Position numbers and translations under genes: made by a program. Below the pieces are notes generated by a model that worked only from the letters and a program-made list of their open reading frames with translations, did not search any database and was not told the DNA's origin. Below, in pieces: positions 25,776 to 35,417 of a stretch of DNA of 64,000 bases (positions within the stretch are counted from its first letter, which is position 1; every line of letters begins with the position of its first letter). The stretch is from Leifsonia xyli subsp. cynodontis DSM 46306 (GTDB lineage Bacteria > Actinomycetota > Actinomycetes > Actinomycetales > Microbacteriaceae), in assembly GCF_000470775.1 (NCBI RefSeq), contig NC_022438.1, forward strand, positions 744,001 through 808,000. Direction: 5' to 3'.

Positions 25776-26924
25776 GTGGCGGGCACCATCACCTCCTACG
25801 ATACGGTGGCGGGCAGGCGTTACCGTGTGCGGTATCGGAAGCCCGACAAGTCGCAGACCGACAAACGCGGCTTCCGCACGAAAAAGGAGGCCGAGCTGTT
25901 CCTTGCCTCGGTCACCGTCTCCAAAGCCACAGGCGACTACATTGACCCGGCGCTGGCTCGAGTCACGGTCGCGGATCTCGCTGAGACGTGGCTGGCTGGG
26001 AAGCGACCGCCGACACTGAAGCCGTCATCCTTCAAGCCTCTCCTCACGTCGTGGAACGTCCATGTAGAGCCGACGTGGGGACACCGCGAGATCCGCTCGA
26101 TTCTCCCTTCGGAGGTTCAGGGATGGGTCACACGGCTCGGTCAGCCCGTCATCTCCGGTGGTGGAGATAAGTCCGCCACGGTTGTGCTGCGCGCACTCGG
26201 AGTGCTGGCCGGCATTCTCGATATGGCCATCGCCGACCGCCGCATCTCTCGGAACCCGGCCAGGTCTCTCACGAACCTTCCACGGAAGTCCCGGAAGGTC
26301 GGCCGCGCCTACCTCACCCACGACCAGTTGCAGACCCTTGCCGAGAAGTCCGCCCATCCGGCGCTCGTGCTCACGCTCGGCTATTGTGGCCTCTGCTGGG
26401 GCGAAGCGACCGCTCTTCGGGTCCGTAACGTCAACCAGCTACGTCGCCGCCTACACATCGAGGAGAATGCTGTGCTCGTCGGCTCGGATATCCACGTAGG
26501 CACTCCGAAGACGTGGGAGCAGCGCTCCGTCCCGTTTCCGGCCTTCCTCTCGCCCATGCTCGCTGAACTCTGTCAGGGCAAGGGGCCAAATGATCTCGTC
26601 TTCGGAAAGGGGCGCACCCACATGAAGCGCGGGGACTATATTACTGGCTGGTTCGCGACGGCCGTGAGACGTGTTCAAAGCCTCGATGAGACGATGCCGC
26701 GGGTCACCCCTCACGATCTGCGGCACACAGCCGCATCCTTCGCCGTCAGCGCCGGAGCGAACGTGAAAGCGGTCCAAAAGATGCTTGGCCACGCATCCGC
26801 GTCGATGACACTGGACACCTACACGGACCTCTTCGACGACGACCTCGACTCAGTATCGAACCGGATGGAGAAGGCAGTGCGTCTAGCGAGTGTGGGCAAA
26901 ACGTGGGCAAAGCGCCTCGCTTAG
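25776..26924 (+). CDS. Tyrosine recombinase/integrase with Box I Arg to Cys
   Basis: A 382-residue phage-type integrase starting at GTG. The arm-binding N-terminus (YRVRYRKPDKSQTDKRGFRT), SAM-like core domain and catalytic domain are complete: HDLRHT (Box II His and Arg), GHASASMTLDTY (His and nucleophile Tyr). Box I, which should read TGLRWGE, reads CGLCWGE: the first catalytic Arg is Cys, one base from CGC. Without it strand cleavage should fail, so island 1 is probably frozen in place. The homologous integrase at 51179 has Arg here (TGMRWGE). Confidence 0.9.
   Translation: MAGTITSYDTVAGRRYRVRYRKPDKSQTDKRGFRTKKEAELFLASVTVSKATGDYIDPALARVTVADLAETWLAGKRPPTLKPSSFKPLLTSWNVHVEPTWGHREIRSILPSEVQGWVTRLGQPVISGGGDKSATVVLRALGVLAGILDMAIADRRISRNPARSLTNLPRKSRKVGRAYLTHDQLQTLAEKSAHPALVLTLGYCGLCWGEATALRVRNVNQLRRRLHIEENAVLVGSDIHVGTPKTWEQRSVPFPAFLSPMLAELCQGKGPNDLVFGKGRTHMKRGDYITGWFATAVRRVQSLDETMPRVTPHDLRHTAASFAVSAGANVKAVQKMLGHASASMTLDTYTDLFDDDLDSVSNRMEKAVRLASVGKTWAKRLA
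26891..26907 (+). repeat. att-like repeat C within the integrase 3' end
   Basis: TGTGGGCAAAACGTGGG in the final codons of the integrase gene, two bases different from repeats A and B. It may be the right-hand copy of the attachment core of island 1. Confidence 0.4.
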
Positions 26925-27000
26925 ACATTCACGAATGCCTATTTTTCCCGTTGAATCAATGTTCAAGGAGGCCTCCTTGGATGTTGTCCTTGGGGGGACC

Positions 27001-29553
27001 ATGACCCTCCACCCCAGCGCCCTCCCCGGTTGGAGCGGTCCCGGCAGTGTCGGCGAGGATGCGGTCTACGAGGCGTTCGTCGCGTGGGCGGAAGCGGGTG
27101 GGTTCGCGCTGTATCCCGCGCAGGACGAGTCGGCGATCGGGATCGTCGGCGGGGCGAACCTCATCCTCTCGACCCCGACCGGAACCGGGAAGTCGCTCGT
27201 CGCCGTCGCCGCCCACTTCGCCGCCCTCGCCCGCGGCGAGCGCAGCTTCTACACCGCTCCGATCAAGGCGCTGGTCTCAGAGAAGTTCTTCGCGCTCCTC
27301 GACATCTTCGGGCCCGGGAATGTCGGGATGATGACGGGCGACTCCGCGGTCAACCCGGACGCGCCGATCATCTGCTGCACCGCCGAAATCCTCGCGAACC
27401 TCGCCCTCCGCCACGGTGCGGAGACGCCGGTCAGCCAGGTCGTCATGGACGAGTTCCACTTCTACGCCGATCCCGAGCGCGGCTGGGCGTGGCAGGTGCC
27501 GCTGCTCATCCTGAGCCGTGCCCAGTTCGTGCTCATGTCCGCAACCCTCGGCGATGTGACCGCGCTCGCCGAGGACCTCAGCCGCCGCACCGGGCGCGAG
27601 ACCGCCACGGTGACCGGCGTCGAGCGGCCGGTCCCGCTGCACTATTTCTACGAGACGGCCCCCCTCCACGAGACCGTCGACGACCTGCTGCACACCGGGC
27701 AGGCGCCGGTCTACGTCGTCCACTTCTCCCAGCTCGCCGCGCTGGAGCGCGCGCAGTCGCTCTCCAGCGCCACGATCGCCAGCCGCGAGCACCGGGATGC
27801 GATCGCCGAGGCGATCGGCGGCTTCCGCTTCACCACGGCGTTCGGCCGCACGCTCTCACGGCTGCTGCGTCAGGGCGTGGGCGTGCATCACGCCGGGATG
27901 CTCCCGAAGTACCGCCGCCTGGTCGAGCAGCTTGCCCAGCGCGGGATGCTGCGCGTCATCTGCGGCACCGACACGCTGGGCGTCGGCATCAACGTCCCGA
28001 TCCGCACGGTGCTCCTCACCGCGCTCACCAAGTTCGACGGCACCCGGATGCGGCAGCTCAACGCCCGCGAGTTCCACCAGATCGCCGGCCGGGCGGGCCG
28101 GGCCGGCTATGACACGGCCGGGACGGTCGTCGCCCAGGCGCCGGAGCGCGAGAGCGAGAACCTCAAAGCGCTCGAGAAGGCCGGCGACGACCCGAAGAAG
28201 CGCCGCAAGATCGTCCGCAAGAAAGCGCCGGAGGGTTTCGTCTCCTGGGGCGAGCCGTCGTTCCGGAAGCTGATCGAGGCGGAGCCGGAGACGCTCACCT
28301 CCTCGATGCAGGTCACTAGTGCCATGCTGATCAACGTGATCGCCCGCGGCGGCGACGTCTTCGAGCATGTTCGCGCCCTGGTGTTCGACAACCACGAGCC
28401 GTGGAAGCGGCAGCTCGCCCTCGCCCGGCGCGCGCTCGGCCTGTACCGCTCGCTCGTGACCGCGGGCGTCGTGGAGGTCGTGGCCGGGCGTATTCGGCTG
28501 ACCGTTGATCTGCAACCCAACTTCGCGCTCAACCAGCCGCTCTCGCCGTTCGCTCTCGCCGCGTTCGAGCTGTTCGATCGGGAGAGCCCGACATTCGCGC
28601 TGGACCTGCTCTCGGTGGTCGAAGCGACACTGGACGATCCCCGTCCGGTGCTCTCCGCCCAGCGGTTCCAGGCGCGTGGCGAGGCGGTTGCGGCGATGAA
28701 GGCCGACGGGGTGGACTACCAGGAGCGGGTGGAGGCGCTGGAAGAGGTCACCCATCCTCGGCCGCTCGCTGGGCTCCTGGACGAAGCCTTCCTCACCTAC
28801 GCTTCCAGCCAGCCCTGGGTCGCCGACTTCGAGCTGCGCCCCAAATCGGTCGTCCGCGACCTCTACGAGCGTGCGATGACCTTCGGCGAGTTCGTCTCGT
28901 TCTACAAGCTCGCCCGTTCAGAGGGCGTCGTGCTGCGCTACCTCTCCGACGCCTACCGCGCTCTCGGGCAGACTGTTCCGCTCGAGCTCCGCACGGAAGA
29001 GCTGCGCGACATCATCGAGTGGCTCGGCGAGCTGGTGCGCCAGGTCGACTCGAGCCTGCTCGACGAATGGGAGGAACTCGTCCATCCCGATGCCGTCCCG
29101 CACAGCGCCGAGGCGGGCGAGCTCATCCCGCCCGCGCCGCGCACGGTCACCGCGAACCGGCGCGCGTTCTTCGTCCTGGTCCGCAACGAGCTGTTCCGCC
29201 GCGTCCGGCTCGCCGCTCTCGACCGCGTCGACGAGCTCGCCGCCCTCGAGGCCGAGGCCGCGGTCCTCGCCGGGGCGTCCGCGCCGTCCTTCACCGAACA
29301 GGACTGGGACGCCGCCCTCGGCGACTACTACGCCGACCACGACGACATCGGCACCGATGCCGTCGCGCGCTCGGCCGCGATGCTCGTCGTGGATGAGACG
29401 GCCGCTTCCGCCGAGGGTGTCTGGCGGGTCCGGCAGATTCTCGCGGACCCGGCCGGCGACCACGATTGGGGCATTTGCGCCGAGGTGCTCCTCCCGGCCT
29501 CGGCGGCCGCCGGGAGCGCGGTGCTCCGGGTCACCGGTGTGAACCGGCTGTGA
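27001..29553 (+). CDS. DEAD/DEAH helicase with DUF3516 domain
   Basis: An 850-residue Ski2-like helicase starting at ATG 27001 after GGGGGGACC; a longer frame to 26890 adds no conserved residues. Motor motifs are STPTGTGKS (I), DEFH (II, VVMDEFHFY), SATLGD (III), HHAGMLPKYR and QIAGRAGRAG (VI). The C-terminal 400 residues form the actinobacterial DUF3516 extension. These proteins are expected to unwind RNA or DNA; the precise substrate is not known. It is the first host gene to the right of island 1. Confidence 0.88.
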   Translation: MTLHPSALPGWSGPGSVGEDAVYEAFVAWAEAGGFALYPAQDESAIGIVGGANLILSTPTGTGKSLVAVAAHFAALARGERSFYTAPIKALVSEKFFALLDIFGPGNVGMMTGDSAVNPDAPIICCTAEILANLALRHGAETPVSQVVMDEFHFYADPERGWAWQVPLLILSRAQFVLMSATLGDVTALAEDLSRRTGRETATVTGVERPVPLHYFYETAPLHETVDDLLHTGQAPVYVVHFSQLAALERAQSLSSATIASREHRDAIAEAIGGFRFTTAFGRTLSRLLRQGVGVHHAGMLPKYRRLVEQLAQRGMLRVICGTDTLGVGINVPIRTVLLTALTKFDGTRMRQLNAREFHQIAGRAGRAGYDTAGTVVAQAPERESENLKALEKAGDDPKKRRKIVRKKAPEGFVSWGEPSFRKLIEAEPETLTSSMQVTSAMLINVIARGGDVFEHVRALVFDNHEPWKRQLALARRALGLYRSLVTAGVVEVVAGRIRLTVDLQPNFALNQPLSPFALAAFELFDRESPTFALDLLSVVEATLDDPRPVLSAQRFQARGEAVAAMKADGVDYQERVEALEEVTHPRPLAGLLDEAFLTYASSQPWVADFELRPKSVVRDLYERAMTFGEFVSFYKLARSEGVVLRYLSDAYRALGQTVPLELRTEELRDIIEWLGELVRQVDSSLLDEWEELVHPDAVPHSAEAGELIPPAPRTVTANRRAFFVLVRNELFRRVRLAALDRVDELAALEAEAAVLAGASAPSFTEQDWDAALGDYYADHDDIGTDAVARSAAMLVVDETAASAEGVWRVRQILADPAGDHDWGICAEVLLPASAAAGSAVLRVTGVNRL

Positions 29554-29677
29554 CGGTTTTACGCACGCCCATCGCCGTGTGAGTATCGAGACGGTCGCCT
29601 AACCGCGCCAGCCTCCCTGCATGAAACCCCGGTGAACTCCCGTCGGGGCGTCCGTCCTCCACGCGAGAAAGAAACCG

Positions 29678-30892
29678 GTGGATCTCACCCTCATCGTCGT
29701 GCTGGTCATTGCGCTGGCTCTCTTCTTCGACTTCACCAACGGCTTCCACGACACCGCCAATGCGATGGCCACACCGATCGCCACCGGCGCGATGCGGCCG
29801 AAGGTCGCGGTCGCGCTCGCCGCGGTGCTGAATCTGATCGGCGCCTTCCTCTCCACGGAGGTCGCGAAGACGATCTCCGGCGGCATGATCAACGAGGGGC
29901 CGGGCGGTGTCCTGATCAAACCGGAGCTGATCTTCGCCGGCCTGGTCGGCGCGATCGTCTGGAATATGGTGACCTGGCTCTTCGGCTTGCCGTCCTCGTC
30001 CAGCCACGCGCTGTTCGGCGGTCTGATCGGAGCTGCGATCGTCGGCGCCGGTCTCGCCTCCGTCAACGTCCTGGTCGTGGTCGAGAAGGTCATCCTGCCC
30101 GCCCTGATCGCCCCGCTCACGGCGGGCATCGTCGCCTACGCGGCCACCAGACTCGCCTATGCCGTCACTCGTCGCTACGACGGCCGGCCGGACGGTCGCG
30201 GCGGCTTCCGCTACGGCCAGATCTTCTCCTCCTCCCTGGTCGCCCTCTCCCACGGCACGAACGACGCCCAGAAGACGATGGGCGTCATCACCCTGACGCT
30301 CATCGCGGCCGGCCTCCAGCCCACCGACAGCGGGCCGGAGCTGTGGGTCGTCGTCGCTTGCGCCCTCGCCATCGCCATCGGAACGTACTCCGGCGGCTGG
30401 CGCATCATCCGCACCCTCGGCCGGGGCCTCACCGAGGTCAAACCGGCGCAGGGCTTCGCCGCCGAGACGAGCACGGCGGCCACCATCCTCGCGTCCAGCC
30501 ATCTCGGCTTCGCCCTCTCGACCACGCAGGTCGCCTCCGGCTCGGTGATCGGGTCCGGCCTCGGCCGCCGCGGCGCCTCGGTGCGCTGGGGCACCGCCGG
30601 GCGGATCGTCATCGGCTGGGTCATGACGCTGCCCGCCGCCGGAATCATCGGTGCTGTCGCTGCGCTGATTGGTTCGGCCGGCCCGGTCGGCATCCTCATC
30701 GACGCCGTCGCCGGCACCGCCGTGGTGGTCTTCATCTTCTGGCGCTCGCGCCGCAGCCGGGTCTCCAGCGAGACCGCTGTCGAGCCTGCGCCCGTGCAGG
30801 GGCAGAGCGAGGTCGCCGCCTCCGGGCGGATCGTCAAGATCCGGAAGGTCAAACCGCTCAAGAAGGACACCAGCGGGAGGAAGAGCGCATGA
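29678..30892 (+). CDS. pit: Low-affinity inorganic phosphate transporter, PiT family
   Basis: A 404-residue membrane protein starting at GTG. It has the duplicated PiT signature: FDFTNGFHDTANAMATPI near the N-terminus and ALSHGTNDAQKTMG in the second half, each flanked by five or so helices. It couples phosphate (or metal-phosphate) uptake to protons. The cytosolic end is basic. The following small gene overlaps its stop (ATGA), and a decayed permease follows in the opposite direction. No Pho-box could be recognised in the 124-base upstream gap. Confidence 0.9.
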   Translation: MDLTLIVVLVIALALFFDFTNGFHDTANAMATPIATGAMRPKVAVALAAVLNLIGAFLSTEVAKTISGGMINEGPGGVLIKPELIFAGLVGAIVWNMVTWLFGLPSSSSHALFGGLIGAAIVGAGLASVNVLVVVEKVILPALIAPLTAGIVAYAATRLAYAVTRRYDGRPDGRGGFRYGQIFSSSLVALSHGTNDAQKTMGVITLTLIAAGLQPTDSGPELWVVVACALAIAIGTYSGGWRIIRTLGRGLTEVKPAQGFAAETSTAATILASSHLGFALSTTQVASGSVIGSGLGRRGASVRWGTAGRIVIGWVMTLPAAGIIGAVAALIGSAGPVGILIDAVAGTAVVVFIFWRSRRSRVSSETAVEPAPVQGQSEVAASGRIVKIRKVKPLKKDTSGRKSA

Positions 30893-31221
30893 GCGCCGCC
30901 CTCCAGTTCCTCACCGTCTTCGCCGCCGCCCTCTTCGGATCGTGCGTCGTCGTCGGTTTCTACTCACTCGGGACGCGTCTGCTCGCCGTCGCCGGCCGCG
31001 GGCTCTTCGTGGAGCCCGCCGAGTTCACCGACGCCATCACCGTGATCACCCCGGAGGAGGCCGCCAAGGCCCAGAAGAAGGCGGACAAGGCCCGGCGCAA
31101 GAATCCGCTCAGCGACGGTCAGAAGCGGGCCGCCCTGAGCGGGGCCTACGCTTGCTTCGCGGTCTGCGGCCTCGCGGTGCTGTACGGGCTGTACCTGATC
31201 ATCCCGTACTTCCAGGGCTGA
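30889..31221 (+). CDS. Small two-helix membrane protein coupled to pit
   Basis: A 110-residue protein with an N-terminal helix (FLTVFAAALFGSCVVVGFYS), a charged, Ala/Lys-rich middle that may form a coiled coil (PEEAAKAQKKADKARRK) and a C-terminal helix (CFAVCGLAVLYGLYLIIPYF). ATG overlaps the pit stop by four bases, so it is co-translated and probably a partner of the transporter. The family often follows pit in actinobacteria; its function is unknown. Confidence 0.72.
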   Translation: MSAALQFLTVFAAALFGSCVVVGFYSLGTRLLAVAGRGLFVEPAEFTDAITVITPEEAAKAQKKADKARRKNPLSDGQKRAALSGAYACFAVCGLAVLYGLYLIIPYFQG

Positions 31222-31225
31222 CCGC

Positions 31226-32509
31226 TCACGCTGTCCCGCGTACACGCGCGATCGCGTTCATGACGTGGTAGACGACGATCGCCGCGAGGGCGCCGAGCGC
31301 GATGCCGTTGAAGGTCAGCTGGCCGAGGTTCAGCGTGACGTCGCCGATGCCGACGATGAGTGCGGTCGCCGCGGTGAACTGGTTGACCGGGCGGGAGAAG
31401 TCCACCTTGTTGTCCAGCCAGATCTTCACGCCGATGATGCCGATGAGGCCGTAGAGCGCCGTGGTCACGCCGCCGAGCACGCCCGCCGGGATGGTGTTGA
31501 TCACCGCACCGACCTTGGGGGAGAGGCCGAGCAGCACCGCCACGATGCCCGCCACCCAGTACGCCGCGGTGGAGTAGACGCGGGTGGCCGCCATGACACC
31601 GATGTTCTCGCAGTAGGTGCGTCGTCCCCGAGCCACCGAAGAATCCCGCGACCGTGGTGGCGACGCCGTCGGCCATCAGAGTGCGGCCGGTGAGTCGGTT
31701 GACCGACGGATCGGTCAGCTGCGCCACCCCGCGGATGTGGCCGACGTTCTCGGCGATCAGCACCAGCACCACCGGCAGGAAGGCGGGCAGGATCGCCCGG
31801 GTCGCCGACGGCTCCGCGAACGGATCGGCCGGGAAGGCGAACGGCGGCAGCCCGACCCAGGGCGCCGAGGCGACTTTGCGGAAGTCGACCTCGCCTGCGA
31901 GCACGGCGAAGAGGTAGCCGACCGCGACGCCGAGGACGATCGAGAGCCGCCCCAGCATCCCCCGGAAGAGCACGCACGGTACACAGGATGATCGCCGCCA
32001 GCGTCACCAGCGCGGTCACCGGGGCCTGCATCACATTGTTCTTGGCGGCCGGAGCCAGATTGAAGCCGATCAGCGCCACGATCGCACCAGGCGACCACCG
32101 GCGGCATGAGCGAGTCGATCCAGCGGGTGCCCGTCACGACGACGACCAGGCCGACGATCGCCAGCAGCACGCCCGTCGCGACGATCCCGAACAGCGCAGA
32201 CGGCATTCCGTGCGCCGTTGTTGCCGCGACGATCGGAACGATGAACGCGAACGAGGAGCCCAGGTAGCTGGGGAGCGTGTTGCGCGTGATCAGGAGGAAC
32301 AGGATGGTGCCCACCCCCGAGAACAGCAGTGTCGTGGTCGGCGGGAAGCCCGTCAGCAGCGGAACCAGGAACGTCGCGCCGAACATCGCGACGATGTGCT
32401 GCGCACCCAGGCCGATCGTGCGCGGCCACGTCAGACGCTCGCCCGGCAAGACGATCTCGTGGGCGCCGACGGCGCGGCCGTCTCCGTGCAGCTTCCAGGG
32501 CAGGGCCAT
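31226..32509 (-). pseudogene. NCS2-type uracil/xanthine permease, three frameshifts
   Basis: A complete uracil permease can be read only by changing frame three times: LTWPRTIGLGAQHIVAMFGA from the ATG at 32509, a shift near 32085 into VALIGFNLAPAAKNNVMQAP, another near 31975 into IVLGVAVGYLFAVLAGEVDF and VVLVLIAENVGHIRGVAQL, and a third near 31625 into YCENIGVMAATRVYSTAAYW. All characteristic NCS2 helices and the ENIG motif are present. Three independent small indels point to true decay rather than one sequencing error. The divergent neighbour is an intact NCS2 purine permease. Confidence 0.85.
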
Positions 32510-32664
32510 GCTCGTCCTTCGTCGTGTGGGAATGGGCTTGAGGCATTTAAGATTTAAGCTTGTCGCGAGCGCATCGCGCCGCAGCTGTCCTGCGTTCAGC
32601 CACCAACCCCTCCGAGATACTATGGGAGACGACCATTTCCGCACCGACCTCCGCACCCGAGCCG

Positions 32665-34083
32665 ATGACTCGCGGCCGCTTCGACCGGTTCTTCGAGATC
32701 AGTGCGCGCGGCACCACCTGGGCGACCGAGGTGCGCGGCGGTGTACTGACGTTCGTGACGATGGCGTACATCGTCATCCTGAACCCCCTCATCCTGAGCG
32801 GGAACCCCGATGTCACCGGCCACTCGCTGCAGAGCCAGCAGGTCGCCGCCGTCACCGCGCTGAGCGCCGGCGCGATGACCCTGCTGTTCGGCCTCGTCGC
32901 CCGGCTGCCCTTCGCCTTCGCGGCCGGACTCGGCATCAACTCGTTCCTCGCGGTCAATGTGGTCGAGGTGCTCAGCTGGCAGGAGGCGATGGGCCTCGTC
33001 GTCGTCAACGGGCTCCTCATCGTGCTGCTCGCCGCCACGGGTCTGCGCCGCCTCATCTTCAACGCGGTCCCGCCGCAGCTGAAGACCGCCATCACCGTCG
33101 GCATCGGCCTCTTCATCGCCTTCATCGGTTTCGTGGACAGCGGCTTCGTGCGCAGCACCGACAGCGCCTCCCCGCCCGTTCAGCTGGGCGAGTCCGGCTC
33201 CATCGCCACGCTGCCGACCGTCGTCTTCCTGATCGCGCTCATCGTCATGGGTGTGCTGATGGCCCGGAAGGTCAAGGGCGCGCTCCTCATCGGCATCGTG
33301 GCGGCCACCGCGATCGCCGTCGTGGTCGAGGCCGTCTGGCACCTCGGACCGTCCCTCGGCGGCAAGAACCCGGGCGGCTGGAATCTCACTGTCCCGCAGC
33401 CGCCGACCTCGCTCGTCAGCCTTCCCGACCTCAGCCTCGTCGGCCAGTTCGACCTCGTCGGCTCCCTCGGCCGCATCGGCGCGCTCTCGGCGATCATGCT
33501 CGTCTTCACGCTCGTCTTCACCAACTTCTTCGACGCGATGGGTTCCATGACCGGCCTCGCCCGCAGCGCCGGCCTGGCCGATGAGGATGGCACCTTCCCC
33601 CGGCTCCAGCCTGCGCTCATCGTGGAGGGTGTCGGAGCCGTGGTCGGCGGCGGTGCCTCTTCGTCGTCCAACACGGTCTTCGTGGAGTCTGCCTCCGGCA
33701 TCGGCGAGGGCGCCCGCACCGGGTTCGCCAGTGTCGTCACCGGCGCGCTGTTCCTCCTCGCGATGTTCTTCACGCCCCTCACGAACGTCGTCCCCTCCGA
33801 GGTCGCCGCCGCGGCGCTCGTCATCGTCGGCGCCCTGATGGTCATGCAGATCCGCCACATCGACTTCGGCGAGTTCTCGAGCACGCTCCCGGTGTTCCTG
33901 ACCATCATCGTGATGCCGTTGACCTACTCCATCGCCAATGGCATCGGCGTCGGTTTCCTCAGCTGGGTTCTCGTCCGCTCGCTTTCGGGCAAGGCACGGG
34001 AGATCAGCCCGCTGCTGTGGATCGTCGCGGCCGGGTTCCTCGTGTACTTCGCGCGCGGGCCGATCGAGGCGCTGCTCGGGTAG
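32665..34083 (+). CDS. AzgA-type purine (guanine/hypoxanthine) permease
   Basis: About 472 residues from ATG 32665. GVLTFVTMAYIVILNPLIL, AGLGINSFLAVNVV, FTNFFDAMGSMTGLARSAG and SSNTVFVESASGIGEGARTG are hallmarks of the AzgA branch of nucleobase transporters, with about twelve helices. The frame is open upstream to TTG 32560. An ATT at about 32635 follows GGGAG with good spacing and would give STP-rich residues ISAPTSAPEP, a rare but real start type; the exact start is uncertain. The gene is divergent from the decayed uracil permease. Confidence 0.85.
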   Translation: MTRGRFDRFFEISARGTTWATEVRGGVLTFVTMAYIVILNPLILSGNPDVTGHSLQSQQVAAVTALSAGAMTLLFGLVARLPFAFAAGLGINSFLAVNVVEVLSWQEAMGLVVVNGLLIVLLAATGLRRLIFNAVPPQLKTAITVGIGLFIAFIGFVDSGFVRSTDSASPPVQLGESGSIATLPTVVFLIALIVMGVLMARKVKGALLIGIVAATAIAVVVEAVWHLGPSLGGKNPGGWNLTVPQPPTSLVSLPDLSLVGQFDLVGSLGRIGALSAIMLVFTLVFTNFFDAMGSMTGLARSAGLADEDGTFPRLQPALIVEGVGAVVGGGASSSSNTVFVESASGIGEGARTGFASVVTGALFLLAMFFTPLTNVVPSEVAAAALVIVGALMVMQIRHIDFGEFSSTLPVFLTIIVMPLTYSIANGIGVGFLSWVLVRSLSGKAREISPLLWIVAAGFLVYFARGPIEALLG

Positions 34084-34166
34084 TCTGCCCCATCCTGGGC
34101 GAGTGGGCCGGAAGCGGGAACCCGTTCGCGTTCCACTGACATTTCCGCGCCTGCGACAATGGAGGG

Positions 34167-34850
34167 ATGGAACCCACCCCTCTCGTCCGGCCGCGCAGCT
34201 ACGTCGTGCGCGGGCGGAAGACCGACGCCCAGGAGCGGGCGATCGCGGAGTTCTGGCCGGCGTTCGGCGTGGACTTCGACGGCGGCCCGCTCGACCTCGA
34301 CGCGCTCTTCGGGCGCACCGCCCCCAGGACGGTCGAGATCGGCTTCGGGAACGGCGAGAACCTGCTCGCCCTCGCCGAGCGGCACCCCGAGCGGGACGTC
34401 CTCGGGGTCGAGGTTCACGGCGCGGGCGTCGGGCGTGTGTTCGCGGCGATACGCGAGCGTGGGCTGTCCAACATCCGGGTGATCCGGCACGACGCGGTCG
34501 AGGTCTTCGAGACCGGGCTCGCGGCCGGAAGCGTGGCCGATGTGCTCCTCTTCTTCCCCGACCCGTGGCCGAAGGCCAGGCACCATCGGCGCCGGCTCGT
34601 CCAGCCCGATGTCGTCCGGCTGTTCGCCCGCGCGCTCGCCGCCGACGGCGTCCTGCGGCTCGCGACCGATTGGGAGCCTTACGCCGATCACATGCTCGCG
34701 GTTCTGGACGCCGAGCCTGCTCTCGTGAACGTCGCCGGGGCGGGCGCCTTCGTCCCGCGCCCCGAGGCGCGCCCGGTCACCAAGTTCGAGCGCCGCGGCC
34801 AAAACCTCGGCCACACCATCTTCGATCTCGAATACCGCCCTCGCCCCTGA
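34167..34850 (+). CDS. trmB: tRNA (guanine-N7)-methyltransferase
   Basis: A 227-residue SAM-dependent methyltransferase that modifies G46 in the tRNA variable loop. The SAM site is EIGFGNGENLLALAERHPE, and the family-specific FFPDPWPKARHHRRRLVQ and LATDWEPYADHM motifs are intact. A start at ATG 34167 follows GGAGGG. It is a single gene between a permease and the aspA locus, with a repeat-rich gap on its right. Length and motifs are normal for the family. Confidence 0.93.
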   Translation: MEPTPLVRPRSYVVRGRKTDAQERAIAEFWPAFGVDFDGGPLDLDALFGRTAPRTVEIGFGNGENLLALAERHPERDVLGVEVHGAGVGRVFAAIRERGLSNIRVIRHDAVEVFETGLAAGSVADVLLFFPDPWPKARHHRRRLVQPDVVRLFARALAADGVLRLATDWEPYADHMLAVLDAEPALVNVAGAGAFVPRPEARPVTKFERRGQNLGHTIFDLEYRPRP

Positions 34851-35417
34851 CCCCCTCCTCGCCCCTCCCCCGCAGGAAAGGGAGGAGACCCCTCCACATC
34901 ACCCGGCCTCATCTCCTCCCTTCCCTGCCACGCACGGCGTGTCGAGGCCGGTTCTCCTCCTTTTCCTACCGGGGCAGAGAGGGGGGTGCGCGCCCCCGTC
35001 GCACCCGAGGCGCCCTGCGTTCGCGCCGGAGTCCGGTGTTTCCGGTGGATCGGCGCACAGCCTCCGCCTGCCTCGCGTGGATCGGCGCACGGCCTCCGCA
35101 GGGGTGCGCGGCATCGGCGCTGCGGGCGTTCAGCCCCGGGAAGGTTATATGCCGACGTTGGTGAGGCCGACACGCTCGGGTGGCTGTCGTCCTGCGCCAC
35201 GAGCAAGGATCGTTTCGCGCCCGGACTGCTAGGCCGGAGGGCGGCATTCTGTACAGCGTGTCGAACATTGTCTGGAATACTGGACGCGGTGTCGAGTCCA
35301 CCACCCTGATCGAGCGGTAGAGTCGCAGTGCGGGCGGGCACGAAACCGCCGGCGCAGAGACAGCATGCCACCGCACAACGAGAGGCGACAGAGCCAAACG
35401 TGGACCCCGCAACGACG
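34851..35417. other. Long gene-free gap before aspA
   Basis: Apart from the palindromic repeat there is no supported gene. Two direct copies of GTGGATCGGCGCAC (35045 and 35077, 32 bases apart, extending to GCCTCCGC) sit in the middle. The last 130 bases hold likely aspA control DNA, including a TTATAT near 35146 and an ACATTGTCTGGAATACTGGA stretch of operator-like look near 35262. Confidence 0.5.
34862..34990. repeat. Intergenic palindromic repeat
   Basis: GCAGGAAAGGGAGGAGA near 34873 pairs with TCTCCTCCCTTCCCTGC near 34912 (16 of 17 positions). CGGCGTGTCG follows near 34934, then another CTCCTCCTTTTCC. The same arms and core occur at 9530-9735, so this is one family of intergenic elements. 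Confidence 0.6.
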
